Positions 17,862 to 26,573 of a stretch of 41,714 nt of DNA are shown here, in pieces. The position numbers and the translations under genes are program-made. The stretch is from JAGOGN01 sp036652735 (GTDB lineage Bacteria > Bacillota > Clostridia > Lachnospirales > Lachnospiraceae): positions 1 through 41,714 of the forward strand of contig JAVVVI010000018.1 of NCBI GenBank assembly GCA_036652735.1, given 5' to 3'. Under the pieces are notes generated by a model. That model was not told where the DNA came from. It made no database searches and saw nothing but the letters and a program-made list of their open reading frames with translations. Numbering within the stretch: position 1 is the stretch's first letter; each line of letters opens with the position of its first letter.

Positions 17862-18293
17862 ATGGATACAACCGATTTGAAGATTCTGAACATTCTTCAG
17901 GACAATGCGCGAACCACACTAAAAGAAATTGGCTTTCAGGTAGGCCTCACTTCCCCTGCTGTCTCTGAACGAATCCATCATTTAGAAGAAGAGGGAACTA
18001 TTTTAGGCTACAGTGCTAAGATTAACACCCTTCACCTGGGGCAGAATGTCAGTGCTTTTGTGGAAGTCGACGTTCCGCCAAGACAATATGATAAGTTTCT
18101 CCAGTTTTGCCTGGATCATTCCGGTATCGTAGAACATCACCATATTATCGGACCCTATAATTCTATGTTGAAAATCTCCGTCCATGATTCCTTTGAATTA
18201 GAACGCCTGTTATATCAAATAAAGACTTATGGGAATTCCCAAACAGCCGTTATTTTATCTACCTACTTTACCCGCAAAGATATTTCTTCATAA
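17862..18293 (+). CDS. Lrp/AsnC family transcriptional regulator
   Basis: 143 residues, normal for the family. Residues 1-60 are the AsnC helix-turn-helix (LKILNILQDNAR, LKEIGFQVGLTSPAVSERIHHLEEEG, ILGYSA). Residues about 65-140 are the RAM/ligand-binding beta-alpha domain (VSAFVEVDVPP, VEHHHIIGPYNSMLKISV). Such regulators sense amino acids and form octamers. AAAGGAG lies five bases before the ATG. It diverges from the agmatinase-like gene across 187 bp, a typical regulator-target layout, so polyamine or arginine metabolism is a reasonable guess for its target. Confidence 0.93.
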   Translation: MDTTDLKILNILQDNARTTLKEIGFQVGLTSPAVSERIHHLEEEGTILGYSAKINTLHLGQNVSAFVEVDVPPRQYDKFLQFCLDHSGIVEHHHIIGPYNSMLKISVHDSFELERLLYQIKTYGNSQTAVILSTYFTRKDISS

Positions 18294-18331
18294 AAATACA
18301 GCTGCAAGACTTCTGCCCTGCCGCTGTATTT
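18294..18331. terminator. Bidirectional terminator between convergent genes
   Basis: AAATACAGC (18294-18302) and GCTGTATTT (18323-18331) form a perfect 9-bp stem with a 20-base loop directly after the Lrp stop. The stem ends in T-runs on both strands, so it may also serve the convergent gene ending at 18353. Confidence 0.65.
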
Positions 18332-18352
18332 CTATGCTTCCCTCTATCTGCG

Positions 18353-19630
18353 TCACTCTCTCCTTGAGACAATTCTTGACCATGGCCCATACACCTTAAC
18401 TGCTCCACGTATCTTGAATCCCCGAACCCGGTAATACACCGGAACCTCTTCACAAAAATCCATGTACTTCACTTCATTTTCCGAAAGGCTCTGAATCAAG
18501 TTCCATTCGCCTGTTCTTCCTATTTTTCTCCAGACCTCATATCCATTTTCTCCCTTGATATTGCTAAAATTCAATCTCTGCTGGCTCTGCGCTATGGAAT
18601 GTAAATTCAGCCAGGGTGATTTTAGGACAATAAAAGTGTTCTTTGGTATAATACGAATATATTGATACGGTTGCGTAATCCGTTCCATGGGAATGGTCCT
18701 GGCAGTTGCAGCATTGCTCCCGCCATAAATCATTAGGTCCTGCCCCACCTGAATCTGGAACTCTCCGCTTCGAATCTCTTGGTTATAAACTGCGCTTGCA
18801 GTCTCCTTTATCACTGTGGCAACAACTTCTGAGAATCCCCATACGCTTATTTTTCCGCCGCTGCGAATACCAAAGGGTGTTTCATTTCCGGTTCCAATTC
18901 CAATCAGGGTACTGTTATCCACGAGCACTTCTCCTGTCTCGCAGCTGATTCCATTCTTTTGTCCTACTCCTTTTACAAACGAACCCTGCAATACCTGGAT
19001 TCCTCCTGCCTCTAGGACAATGCCATTACTGCTGCCCTGGGCAATTAACTTTCCTTCTATTACCTTTAGGTTCCCGGCTATCACTGCATTCATATTGGTA
19101 CTGCTATTACCCAGGCATCGAACATCCACTGCCGCGGTATCAATTGTGAATAAACCATCTACTTGAATTCCGCAGGAAGTTCCCTGTGCACCATCTGTCC
19201 GCTGACCACTCACACAGGAAAGTGTGCCATTTCCTGCAATCGTAAGTCCATCTTCAATCCCATCTTCATTGCGTTCTATCCTTATACCATTGACGCCACG
19301 AATCCGATTTTCTCCAATCAGCTCGATTGTGAAATCACCCATTCCTTTGCAGGCAATCTCTCCTCCCGGCTCATCCTCTTCCAATTGTGCTCCATAGTTC
19401 GTCAATAATAATCTATTCTCTTGTGCATTATAGGAAAATGTTCCTCCTTGAAATTCGCCGCCGAAAGCCAGCTGTACTCCTCCGGACACTAACACCACTC
19501 CATCTACTACAAGACTATCCCCCGATGTAAATTGAGCATTAGAAGATGCTGCAGTTGCCATGAATGTGTTATAATTCAATACCAAAACGGCTGTCAGAAT
19601 CATTGCTCTAAGTTTTACCTTAGTTTTCAT
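18353..19630 (-). CDS. Secreted beta-helix protein with C-terminal fibronectin-like domain
   Basis: 425 residues. A signal peptide covers residues 1-27 (basic start, hydrophobic core, ending MATA). Residues about 40-320 are short repeated beta-strand units rich in Gly, Asn, Ile and Val (for example LTIAGNGTLSC, GIQVDGLFTI, GKISVWGFSEV), as in right-handed beta-helices. The last 90 residues (NGYEVWRKIGRTGEW, VYYRVRGFKIRG) look like a fibronectin type III-like domain. AGGGGGG precedes the ATG, and TATAAT at 19668-19673 may be its -10. No cell-wall anchor motif is present at the C-terminus. It is similar in style to the protein at 1-1756 but shares no long identical stretch that I noticed. Confidence 0.85.
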   Translation of the reverse strand: MKTKVKLRAMILTAVLVLNYNTFMATAASSNAQFTSGDSLVVDGVVLVSGGVQLAFGGEFQGGTFSYNAQENRLLLTNYGAQLEEDEPGGEIACKGMGDFTIELIGENRIRGVNGIRIERNEDGIEDGLTIAGNGTLSCVSGQRTDGAQGTSCGIQVDGLFTIDTAAVDVRCLGNSSTNMNAVIAGNLKVIEGKLIAQGSSNGIVLEAGGIQVLQGSFVKGVGQKNGISCETGEVLVDNSTLIGIGTGNETPFGIRSGGKISVWGFSEVVATVIKETASAVYNQEIRSGEFQIQVGQDLMIYGGSNAATARTIPMERITQPYQYIRIIPKNTFIVLKSPWLNLHSIAQSQQRLNFSNIKGENGYEVWRKIGRTGEWNLIQSLSENEVKYMDFCEEVPVYYRVRGFKIRGAVKVYGPWSRIVSRRE

Positions 19631-19701
19631 AATACATCCCCCCTATTCAGCTGTTATCTGATATCTCATTATACTCTTCTTTTTTTATAAATGCATCTAT
19701 T

Positions 19702-20628
19702 TTACTTTTCTTTTTTATTTTGGAAAAACTGAAGGAACTTTCCTACCTCGATCCATGCCTTTTTGGACTCCGGCATATAGAGCATTGCCATTTGAAAGAT
19801 ATGAAACATCCCTTCATACACGCTTAATCTTACCTTCACACCCTGCTCTCTTGCCTTTTGTGCTACCTGTACCGAATCACTAAGGAGCATCTCATAGGAA
19901 CCAACTTGTATTAACATTGGGGGAAAGCCCTGATACGATCCAAAAAGAGGTGAGATATAGGGAAGCCTTGGATCCTGTTCTCCCACATAATCCTTATTAT
20001 ATAAGAGGCTGTCTCGTGTTCTTCCAAATAAAGGATCCAGTTCATAGTTGTCATCATAGGACGCTCCACTGGCTGTTAAATCGGTCCAGGGTGACATCAG
20101 AATAATACCTCCCGGAAGTTTTCTATGATTGTCTTTTAACCACATACAAAGTCCCAGTGCCAGACCACCTCCTGCGGAATCGCCTGCAACTATAATATTC
20201 TCCTCTTGATATCCCTTTTCAATAAGCCAGTCATAGGATGCTATGGCATCCAAAAGAGCTGCGGGATATGGATTTTCCGGAGCCACACGATAATCTACCG
20301 ACAAGACACTGATTCCTTTGCCCAATTCGTTGTAGAGTCCAGCAAAGGAGCGGTATGCATTGCGCATCGCTCCTATATATCCCCCACCATGTAATTGTAA
20401 AATAATTTGTTCGCAGTGGGGCTGTTCCCCCTCCAGCAATTCCATATTAAAATTCTCCATTGGAATCACCGTGAGGCTTAAATGTTCCGGACATTTCCAC
20501 TGGGGCTCGACCATATTCTTACGCAATTCACCGGACTTTAATTTCCTGCCAATTTTGTTATCCGAGGAAAAACGGGCAATCAGATCCCGCATCACCCTTC
20601 CCTGCGTACTTACTTCATTCTCCTTCAT
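19702..20628 (-). CDS. Alpha/beta hydrolase, hormone-sensitive-lipase family esterase
   Basis: 308 residues, cytoplasmic by sequence. Hallmarks are the HGGG oxyanion motif near residue 80 (LQLHGGGYIG), GDSAGGG with catalytic Ser near 150, Asp near 250 (EMLLSDS) and His near 275 (GMFHIF). These enzymes hydrolyse short-chain esters or acetyl groups; the substrate is unknown. GGGAG is five bases before the ATG and touches the stop of the upstream DUF6320-like gene (9-bp gap), so the two are one operon. With the acyltransferase two genes upstream, it could remove or transfer an acyl group placed by that enzyme; this is inference from context. Confidence 0.93.
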   Translation of the reverse strand: MKENEVSTQGRVMRDLIARFSSDNKIGRKLKSGELRKNMVEPQWKCPEHLSLTVIPMENFNMELLEGEQPHCEQIILQLHGGGYIGAMRNAYRSFAGLYNELGKGISVLSVDYRVAPENPYPAALLDAIASYDWLIEKGYQEENIIVAGDSAGGGLALGLCMWLKDNHRKLPGGIILMSPWTDLTASGASYDDNYELDPLFGRTRDSLLYNKDYVGEQDPRLPYISPLFGSYQGFPPMLIQVGSYEMLLSDSVQVAQKAREQGVKVRLSVYEGMFHIFQMAMLYMPESKKAWIEVGKFLQFFQNKKEK

Positions 20629-20637
20629 ACTTACTCC

Positions 20638-21309
20638 CTATATATAGAATCTTCTTCTTAACTCACTTCTTGCCTTGGCATCTCCTACAATCAATGTCCC
20701 CAAAAAGACACAGAGTGAAAATCCAATTGCTATAAATCCAAGAAATGGTCTTGTAACAATATGCACACCATATAGAATTATAGGTGCCACGCTGCAAATT
20801 ACCATAAACATCTGAAACAGAATATAACTTTGCCAGTTCCGATAATTTACGATCATTAGTATCACAATTCCAATATCTACTGCTATAATTGCCGCCGGCA
20901 GCACATAGTTCATGGACCAGCCCCGATACCCAAGACAGGCATCAATCACTAAGACGTACACCACAGCAAATAAGGTTTGCAGTACAATTTTAGTTTTATA
21001 TCCGGAATTATTGATAATTGTAAATCGCATGGTTAAATAGGCAAAGGCAAACGCACCGCCGGTAATGGTTGACCACCAGTATTCTGTGCCTGTTTTGTAG
21101 TTAATGATAACCAGCAGTAATTCTATGACCAATGCCAGAAAGGTATAAACCCGCAGTGAAAAGGTGAGTTTATCATAGGTCTTTTTTACATCCGGATATC
21201 CATTTGCACAAGGAAGTGCATCCTTCTTTTTCTCCAATACACAGTGGCAGAGGGGACACACATTTGTATCATCTAATATTTCTATTTTACAATTACTGCA
21301 CTGACTCAT
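20638..21309 (-). CDS. Zinc-ribbon membrane protein (DUF6320-like)
   Basis: 223 residues from the chosen start. An N-terminal zinc ribbon (CSNC at residues 4-7, CPLC at 18-21) is followed by about six hydrophobic segments between residues 50 and 210. The layout matches what I recall as DUF6320, a family often found beside condensation-type acyltransferases in Clostridia; no function is known. The start at 21309 is preferred to one 12 bp upstream because homologous zinc ribbons begin right at MSxC, but its ribosome site (GGGG) is weak. It overlaps the upstream acyltransferase gene by 17 bp. Confidence 0.8.
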   Translation of the reverse strand: MSQCSNCKIEILDDTNVCPLCHCVLEKKKDALPCANGYPDVKKTYDKLTFSLRVYTFLALVIELLLVIINYKTGTEYWWSTITGGAFAFAYLTMRFTIINNSGYKTKIVLQTLFAVVYVLVIDACLGYRGWSMNYVLPAAIIAVDIGIVILMIVNYRNWQSYILFQMFMVICSVAPIILYGVHIVTRPFLGFIAIGFSLCVFLGTLIVGDAKARSELRRRFYI

Positions 21310-22627
21310 TATATACCCCATTACTTTCTATTCTTACAGGAACCCCGTCAGCGGCTATTTTCTTGAAAAATGCTTTTTGAACGTTGGTATCTTTTAGGAC
21401 TGAGCTAAAGGTAAAGGTAAGGGTGTCTCCATAGGAACAGATACAGCCTTTTATATTCTGCCCTCTTGATTTTGTAAGAAATGCTGAAAAGTTCTCAATA
21501 TAGGGCTGATATTCTTCTTTTACCTGAATGTTGCCTATATTGGTAATTGTTGACGTATTTGCTCTTGCTGACGTGTAATATACATACTTAATTACTATCC
21601 CCTTTACAAACAGGGGAACTGCACGCAGCATGATATTCTTCTCATTGGATACATTATAGGAAAATACCTGTTCCAAATGTTCTTTGGTGATTTGCTCCCG
21701 TAATCCTGACGTTACTGCCAAAAGCACTTCTTCAAAGGAATAGCTGTCCTCCTTTGGTTCAAACACCGCTGTTACCATGACAAAAAAATTCTTTGTGGTG
21801 ACGGAATTAAAATAGGGACGCAGGTTCACCGGAACCGCGCAGGTAATTGGCTGTTTGGAGGGCATTCCCCTGAGACATTCCTGGTACACGCTCCAGATAA
21901 ACACCGCCACCAGATATTCGTTAATACTGGCACCATTTTCACGGCTCACCTTCTTTAGGGTGGGAACATCCAGGTATCCATGAATGACTCCAAGTTCTGT
22001 TGGTTTCATTCGTTCCCCTTTTATAATATATGCTTTTTGTGTTTTATAACCTTTTGACATACTCTTTTTGTAGTTTTTTACAAAACTATCTTCTGTATTT
22101 AAGGATGTACTGCTTGATAGCTCATCACCCAGCTGCTCCATTAGCTCCGGGTGTGCCAGACGAAGGTATTGATAGGTTAATTCCCTTAAAAAATTGATTC
22201 CGCCCATTCCATCTGTCAGCACATGAAACACCTCCAGATTAATTCGCCTTTCATAATAGGTCACCCGAAATAAATAGCTGTGATTCTTATTGGGCACAAT
22301 ATATTGGCAGGGATAGGTGGCTTCCTTTACCACTTTTGGTGCCTTCTTTCCATTGGTTTCAAAATAATACCAAAAGATTCCCTGCTGTAATCTTGAGTTG
22401 AAGATATCAAAGTGAAACAGTACTTTATTCAATGCCTGTTGTAAATATTCAGGATTTATTTTCTCATTTAAAATCACAGAAATACGATACACATTACTCA
22501 TGGATTCTCCTGCAATGACAGGGAATAAATGTGCTGTATTGTCTAACTTATCCCAGCGAATCTCTCTGGCTGTAAATGTTTTTTTTATTCGTTTTTTCTT
22601 TTCTTTTTGTTTCCTTAACTGCTCCAT
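21293..22627 (-). CDS. Condensation-domain/alcohol acetyltransferase-like acyltransferase
   Basis: 444 residues. It belongs to the CoA-dependent acyltransferase superfamily (chloramphenicol acetyltransferase, NRPS condensation, alcohol acetyltransferase). The active-site HxxxDG motif is intact at about 133-138 (HVLTDG), and the second-half region around NLRPYFNS fits the fold. There is no carrier-protein domain and no membrane span; the first 18 residues are very basic. The acceptor is unknown. It is followed by the zinc-ribbon membrane protein (17-bp overlap) and an esterase, and preceded by an HD-GYP gene 40 bp upstream with no terminator between. Confidence 0.87.
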   Translation of the reverse strand: MEQLRKQKEKKKRIKKTFTAREIRWDKLDNTAHLFPVIAGESMSNVYRISVILNEKINPEYLQQALNKVLFHFDIFNSRLQQGIFWYYFETNGKKAPKVVKEATYPCQYIVPNKNHSYLFRVTYYERRINLEVFHVLTDGMGGINFLRELTYQYLRLAHPELMEQLGDELSSSTSLNTEDSFVKNYKKSMSKGYKTQKAYIIKGERMKPTELGVIHGYLDVPTLKKVSRENGASINEYLVAVFIWSVYQECLRGMPSKQPITCAVPVNLRPYFNSVTTKNFFVMVTAVFEPKEDSYSFEEVLLAVTSGLREQITKEHLEQVFSYNVSNEKNIMLRAVPLFVKGIVIKYVYYTSARANTSTITNIGNIQVKEEYQPYIENFSAFLTKSRGQNIKGCICSYGDTLTFTFSSVLKDTNVQKAFFKKIAADGVPVRIESNGVYNESVQ

Positions 22628-22667
22628 GTAAATCCTCTTCTTATCTGCTGATTACTTCCAGATTCCC

Positions 22668-23876
22668 TTACTCTGCAAATACGATTCCTATATCAGTTAC
22701 TATTTTACTATCCAGTTCCCCTTTATTTGCCAATGCACGCATCATCTTCAATACGGTTTTCTGTTGAAAGCCCTCTTTGTATGGTCGTTTTTCGATTAAT
22801 GCCTGGTATATATCGATGCATGCCATTAATCGTTCTTCCATTCCAAGTTCCTCTGCGGTCTTGCCGAATGGATAACCGGTGCCATTGAGCTTTTCATGAT
22901 GGTAGGACGCCCATCCAACCACTTCACCAAGTCCGGATACTTTGCTTAAGATCTCATAGGTATACAAGGCATGGCTTTGAATATGAAGATATTCTTCTTT
23001 TGTTAATTTTCCGGCCTTCTCCAAGATCTCTGTATTAACGGCCAATTTCCCAATGTCATGAAGGGCTCCCGCAAAATACAATTTGATTAATTTTTCTTCG
23101 TCATATCCATAATATTGTCCCATTTGTACCGCTTTTTTTGCCACTCCTACCGAGTGTTCCTTGGTGAAATGAGATTTATAATCTACAATACGCGCAAACA
23201 TTGTGGAAAATCCTATGATTTCTTCTTTGGAATGTTCTCTGCTTATATTGGGTAATTCCATATTTAATAAAGAGCCTATCTCTTTTGTCTTGAATTCCAT
23301 CATTTTTGAACAAGTAAAGGATTCCAGAAATAAGTCCACAAGATCATTGGAAAACAGACTTCCTTTCTTCTCTGTTACGTAGTTCCTTACCTTATTGTAT
23401 CGTTCTTGCGTCATTTGATCCAGATGAAAGGTTGCATCCACCATGTCTCCCAGATGAATTAATCTTGCATAGAGGGACACCTGGTTATCCAGCTTGCCAA
23501 AGGGACCTGTACCATCTGCATTCTCGTGATGATACAGAATCGCTCCTTCTGTATCTTTTCCAAAATTGAGTTCTCTTAAATTCCGCTCTCCCATGCTGCA
23601 ATGGGTTCCCAGTCGAATCTGACCGGTATTTGCCACTACATCATTTCCCTCACTGTATTCTTCTTCAATGTATTCCGTCAATGCATTGTCATGGAGGATG
23701 GCACAGGCCGCCAGATTTAAAAGGGAGTTGAGGTCAAATCCTAATTTTTTCCCAAGTACAATACATATGTATGCCACACGCTTGGAGTGATTGGACGTTA
23801 CCCCCAGGAGTTCATTTTCCACACAGTCCAGTGCAAAGGAAAACGCATACAGCATATCATTTCTACTTATAATCAT
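22668..23876 (-). CDS. Tandem HD-GYP domain protein (probable c-di-GMP phosphodiesterase)
   Basis: 402 residues. Two HD domains are present. The first has H near 28, LHDNAL near 61 and HHENADGTGPFG near 115. The second has LHDIGKL near 274 and the full HHEKLNGTGYP near 327. HD-GYP proteins linearise and hydrolyse c-di-GMP at a two- or three-iron site; only the second copy matches the canonical motif set, so the first may be regulatory. No sensor or membrane segment is present. The ATG at 23876 with AAGGG is preferred over an in-frame TTG at 23903. It may be co-transcribed with the acyltransferase, since 40 bp separate them. Confidence 0.88.
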   Translation of the reverse strand: MIISRNDMLYAFSFALDCVENELLGVTSNHSKRVAYICIVLGKKLGFDLNSLLNLAACAILHDNALTEYIEEEYSEGNDVVANTGQIRLGTHCSMGERNLRELNFGKDTEGAILYHHENADGTGPFGKLDNQVSLYARLIHLGDMVDATFHLDQMTQERYNKVRNYVTEKKGSLFSNDLVDLFLESFTCSKMMEFKTKEIGSLLNMELPNISREHSKEEIIGFSTMFARIVDYKSHFTKEHSVGVAKKAVQMGQYYGYDEEKLIKLYFAGALHDIGKLAVNTEILEKAGKLTKEEYLHIQSHALYTYEILSKVSGLGEVVGWASYHHEKLNGTGYPFGKTAEELGMEERLMACIDIYQALIEKRPYKEGFQQKTVLKMMRALANKGELDSKIVTDIGIVFAE

Positions 23877-23898
23877 ATTACAACCCTTCTCATTAATA

Positions 23899-23928
23899 TT
23901 CAAGAGTCCGGTTTACCAGACTCTTGAA
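23899..23928. terminator. Hairpin after rubrerythrin
   Basis: TTCAAGAGTC and GACTCTTGAA form a perfect 10-bp stem (23899-23908/23919-23928) with a 10-base loop, 11 bases after the rubrerythrin stop. The minus-strand tail is AT-rich but not a pure T-run. It may terminate rubrerythrin or attenuate the HD-GYP gene. Confidence 0.5.
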
Positions 23929-23939
23929 GTAATCTCCTA

Positions 23940-24479
23940 TTAGTAATTTTCTCCTCGAACTTCAAAGTAACTTTGTGGATGAAAACATACAGGACATACA
24001 TCCGGTGCTTTTTTACCCATAACCAAATGTCCACAATTGCGGCATTCCCATATCATTTCATCTGTTTTTTCAAACACCTTCTGAAGCTGTACATTCTCCA
24101 GAAGCTTGCGATATCGTTCCTCATGGGAGCGTTCAATCTTGGCTACTTCACGGAACTGTTCTGCCAGCTGTGTGAAGCCTTCTTCTTCTGCGTCTTTTGC
24201 AAAACGGTCATACATATCGGTCCACTCATAATACTCGCCTTCTGCGGCGTGCAATAAGTTCTCTTCTGTTTTTCCAAGCTCACCTAAGGCTTTAAACCAT
24301 AATTTTGCATGTTCCTTTTCATTCTCTGCTGTCTTGGTAAAAATAGCCGATAACTGCTCATATCCCTCTTTTTTTGCTGCTGAAGCAAAGTAGGTGTACT
24401 TATTTCTTGCCTGTGATTCTCCTGAAAATGCTTCCATTAGATTCTGCTCTGTCTTTGTGCCCTTGTACTGATTCTCCAT
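23940..24479 (-). CDS. rbr: Rubrerythrin
   Basis: 179 residues, normal length. An N-terminal ferritin-like four-helix domain carries the di-iron ligands (FSGESQAR, ENEKEHAKLW, EGEYYEWTDMY, IERSHEERY). The C-terminal rubredoxin domain has CRNCG near 145 and CPVC near 160 for one Fe(SCys)4 centre. In anaerobes it reduces hydrogen peroxide to water using electrons from rubredoxin/NADH systems. AGGAGG precedes the ATG. It is 27 bp downstream of a small Cys-rich protein gene, with which it is probably co-transcribed. Confidence 0.97.
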   Translation of the reverse strand: MENQYKGTKTEQNLMEAFSGESQARNKYTYFASAAKKEGYEQLSAIFTKTAENEKEHAKLWFKALGELGKTEENLLHAAEGEYYEWTDMYDRFAKDAEEEGFTQLAEQFREVAKIERSHEERYRKLLENVQLQKVFEKTDEMIWECRNCGHLVMGKKAPDVCPVCFHPQSYFEVRGENY

Positions 24480-24506
24480 TCTTATTTCCTCCTGCTCTCA
24501 TTTTTA

Positions 24507-24677
24507 TTATTCTGCTATCCGGTGGTATTTACATACTTTGCAAATGCCCTTCCAGCCAACGATTCGTTTAATCTTCTTTTGCAATTCTTTTCCGTTCTTT
24601 TCTTTATAGGATTCCTGAATAATGCACCGGCACTCTTCTTCTGTAATCTGTTCATTTCCTAATATTAAACACTCCAT
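24507..24677 (-). CDS. Small Cys-rich protein (56 aa) upstream of rubrerythrin
   Basis: A 56-residue frame starting MECLILGNEQITEEE with five cysteines: C3, CRC at 16-18 and CKVC at 47-50, the last followed by Lys-Tyr-His. The middle is a basic helix (Lys/Arg-rich). AGGAAGG lies six bases before the ATG and the promoter is right upstream. The cysteine spacing would fit a metal site; no named family is recognised. Its position just before rubrerythrin suggests an iron or peroxide-defence role, which is inference. Confidence 0.75.
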   Translation of the reverse strand: MECLILGNEQITEEECRCIIQESYKEKNGKELQKKIKRIVGWKGICKVCKYHRIAE

Positions 24678-24737
24678 CTGGTTCCTTCCTGCTGCGCATT
24701 ACGCCTACGAATATCTGACCAATACAACTACCCGTAA

Positions 24738-24765
24738 ATTATATCATATCCAATTAACGATGTAA
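24738..24765 (-). promoter_or_regulatory. Promoter of the small Cys-rich/rubrerythrin unit
   Basis: TTACAT (24760-24765) and TATAAT (24738-24743) are 16 bases apart on the minus strand, directly after the stop of the MutS-like gene. Confidence 0.55.
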
Positions 24766-24768
24766 ATA

Positions 24769-26556
24769 TTATCCTAAGATACCCACTAATTCCATTAAAT
24801 ACTTCCCATTGGTTACCGTGGACTTGCCCGGGTTCATTTTATAGTCAAAACAAATTTTTTGTGCTTCATAGTATTCGGAAAAACTATAATTTTTTATACC
24901 GGAATACTGTTCTTCTAATGAACAAAGCTCTAAATCATGGGTTGTGATGATTCCCATAACCCCCAGCTCCTTTAATTTTTCCAATACTGCCCTGGCACCA
25001 CTCATTCGATCCACCGAATTGGTTCCTCTAAATATCTCATCAATTAAAAAAATCAAATCTCTTCGGGTCTTTGCCACTTCCATTATTGCCCGAATTCGCT
25101 TCAATTCCGCATAAAATGTGGAGATTCCCTGGTTTAAATCATCTGCAATCCGCATTGAGGTCATGATTTTAACCTTTGAGAACTCCATACTTTCCGCACA
25201 AACAAATCCGCCTGCCTGGCCAAGCACCAGATTGATTCCCACGGTTCTTAAAAAGGTTGTCTTGCCTGACATATTTGACCCGGAAATAATGAAGATATTG
25301 TCTTTCATCTTCAGACTGTTTGTAACTCTCACCGTATTATTTAACAGGGGATGTCCCAACTCTTCCCCCGCAAGCCGACCTTCTTCCTTTAAGATTTCCG
25401 GCAGACAGGTTCGGTTGCAAATCTTTCCAAGGTTGGAAAAACTAATAAGGCTCTCTAACTCCCCCATCATAAGAAACCAGGTCTTTACTTCCCCGGCATA
25501 GTTCTTTTTCCATCCCTCCAATAAGAATGCACATTGGTAATCCCATAAGAAAAAAAGATTCAGAAGAACATATAAGAGCTCATTATTTTTCACGCTCAGA
25601 CACTTTGCAATTCTTCCTAATTTTCTGATTGCCTGTTGTGCCTCCCCGGTGGGTGTTCCCAGCTTCTGTTTCATTTTCTGTAGCTTTTCCGATGTAAATT
25701 CCTGTTCCTCCACCACGCTCATGGCTTCCCGGTACGCACCAAGCTTATTGGATAAATGCTGGGCGGTTGACAGATATTTTTTCAGTCTTGGTTTTCCTGC
25801 AATGAGTACCACGCCATGAAGCAGAATGCAGCCCAGGCCCAGGTACAACAAAGCAGTTGTATTACTGATGCTCATCCAAACCAGGACTCCCACCGTGATC
25901 ATTGGGAATAAGGAAAGTAACCATTTCAGACCTCTCGTTCTGATTACGGCTTCCCGATCCTGTAATTCCAGAACCAGCTGTTCTATTCTCGGATCTTTTC
26001 CAATCTTAGATGTATAATATTCCATCCTGTTGCCCAGCTGGACCTTCCCTCTTAATTCCTCTACTGCTGCCTGACGGAGCTGAATCTCCTGCCTTGAATA
26101 AGAGGAATCCAGCAAATCCTCTGCAAAAGCCTTCCGTCCATACCAGGTATTTGTTGTATTCAATAATTGAAATATGGATTTTTTACCAACAATATCCAAA
26201 TCACAGGCATAAGGGTGATTCGGGTCCTTGAATTCCTCTCCCACATCCTGGAATTCACTCCAGGTTCCATTGATTCGGTCCAGGTAACGTTGATTAATTT
26301 GAATGATTCCCTGGGAATATTGTATCTTTTCCTGTAGCTTTCCCTGATATATGGATACCACAATTAACATCAGCAGTCCCAGAAGATCCAGAACCAGTAA
26401 ACCCGTTTCTAATTTTTTCTGGAACAAAAAATAGACACCGATACAAAGTAAAATCACCAGCATAAGCTTCACATATCCAGCGATGAGAAAGGCTTTATTT
26501 TTCTGTGTTAAATTGTCTTGTTCTTTCTTTATTCCTTCGCTGAATTCCCTTGTCAA
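24769..26556 (-). CDS. Membrane-associated MutS-family ATPase
   Basis: 595 residues. The C-terminal third is a MutS-type ATPase: Walker A GSNMSGKTTFLRT near 428, Walker B LIFLIDEIFRGTNS near 503 and TTHDLEL near 540. The N-terminal half lacks the MutS mismatch-binding domain. It has two hydrophobic segments at about 25-65 and two more at about 215-255, plus a MutS core/clamp-like helical part. This build fits membrane-attached MutS relatives of unknown role rather than mismatch repair. The start is TTG at 26556, with AGGAGG about ten bases upstream; the next ATG is 31 residues in. It begins 17 bp after the DHH gene, probably in the same operon. Confidence 0.88.
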   Translation of the reverse strand: MTREFSEGIKKEQDNLTQKNKAFLIAGYVKLMLVILLCIGVYFLFQKKLETGLLVLDLLGLLMLIVVSIYQGKLQEKIQYSQGIIQINQRYLDRINGTWSEFQDVGEEFKDPNHPYACDLDIVGKKSIFQLLNTTNTWYGRKAFAEDLLDSSYSRQEIQLRQAAVEELRGKVQLGNRMEYYTSKIGKDPRIEQLVLELQDREAVIRTRGLKWLLSLFPMITVGVLVWMSISNTTALLYLGLGCILLHGVVLIAGKPRLKKYLSTAQHLSNKLGAYREAMSVVEEQEFTSEKLQKMKQKLGTPTGEAQQAIRKLGRIAKCLSVKNNELLYVLLNLFFLWDYQCAFLLEGWKKNYAGEVKTWFLMMGELESLISFSNLGKICNRTCLPEILKEEGRLAGEELGHPLLNNTVRVTNSLKMKDNIFIISGSNMSGKTTFLRTVGINLVLGQAGGFVCAESMEFSKVKIMTSMRIADDLNQGISTFYAELKRIRAIMEVAKTRRDLIFLIDEIFRGTNSVDRMSGARAVLEKLKELGVMGIITTHDLELCSLEEQYSGIKNYSFSEYYEAQKICFDYKMNPGKSTVTNGKYLMELVGILG

Positions 26557-26573
26557 CGTTACCCTTCCTCCTA

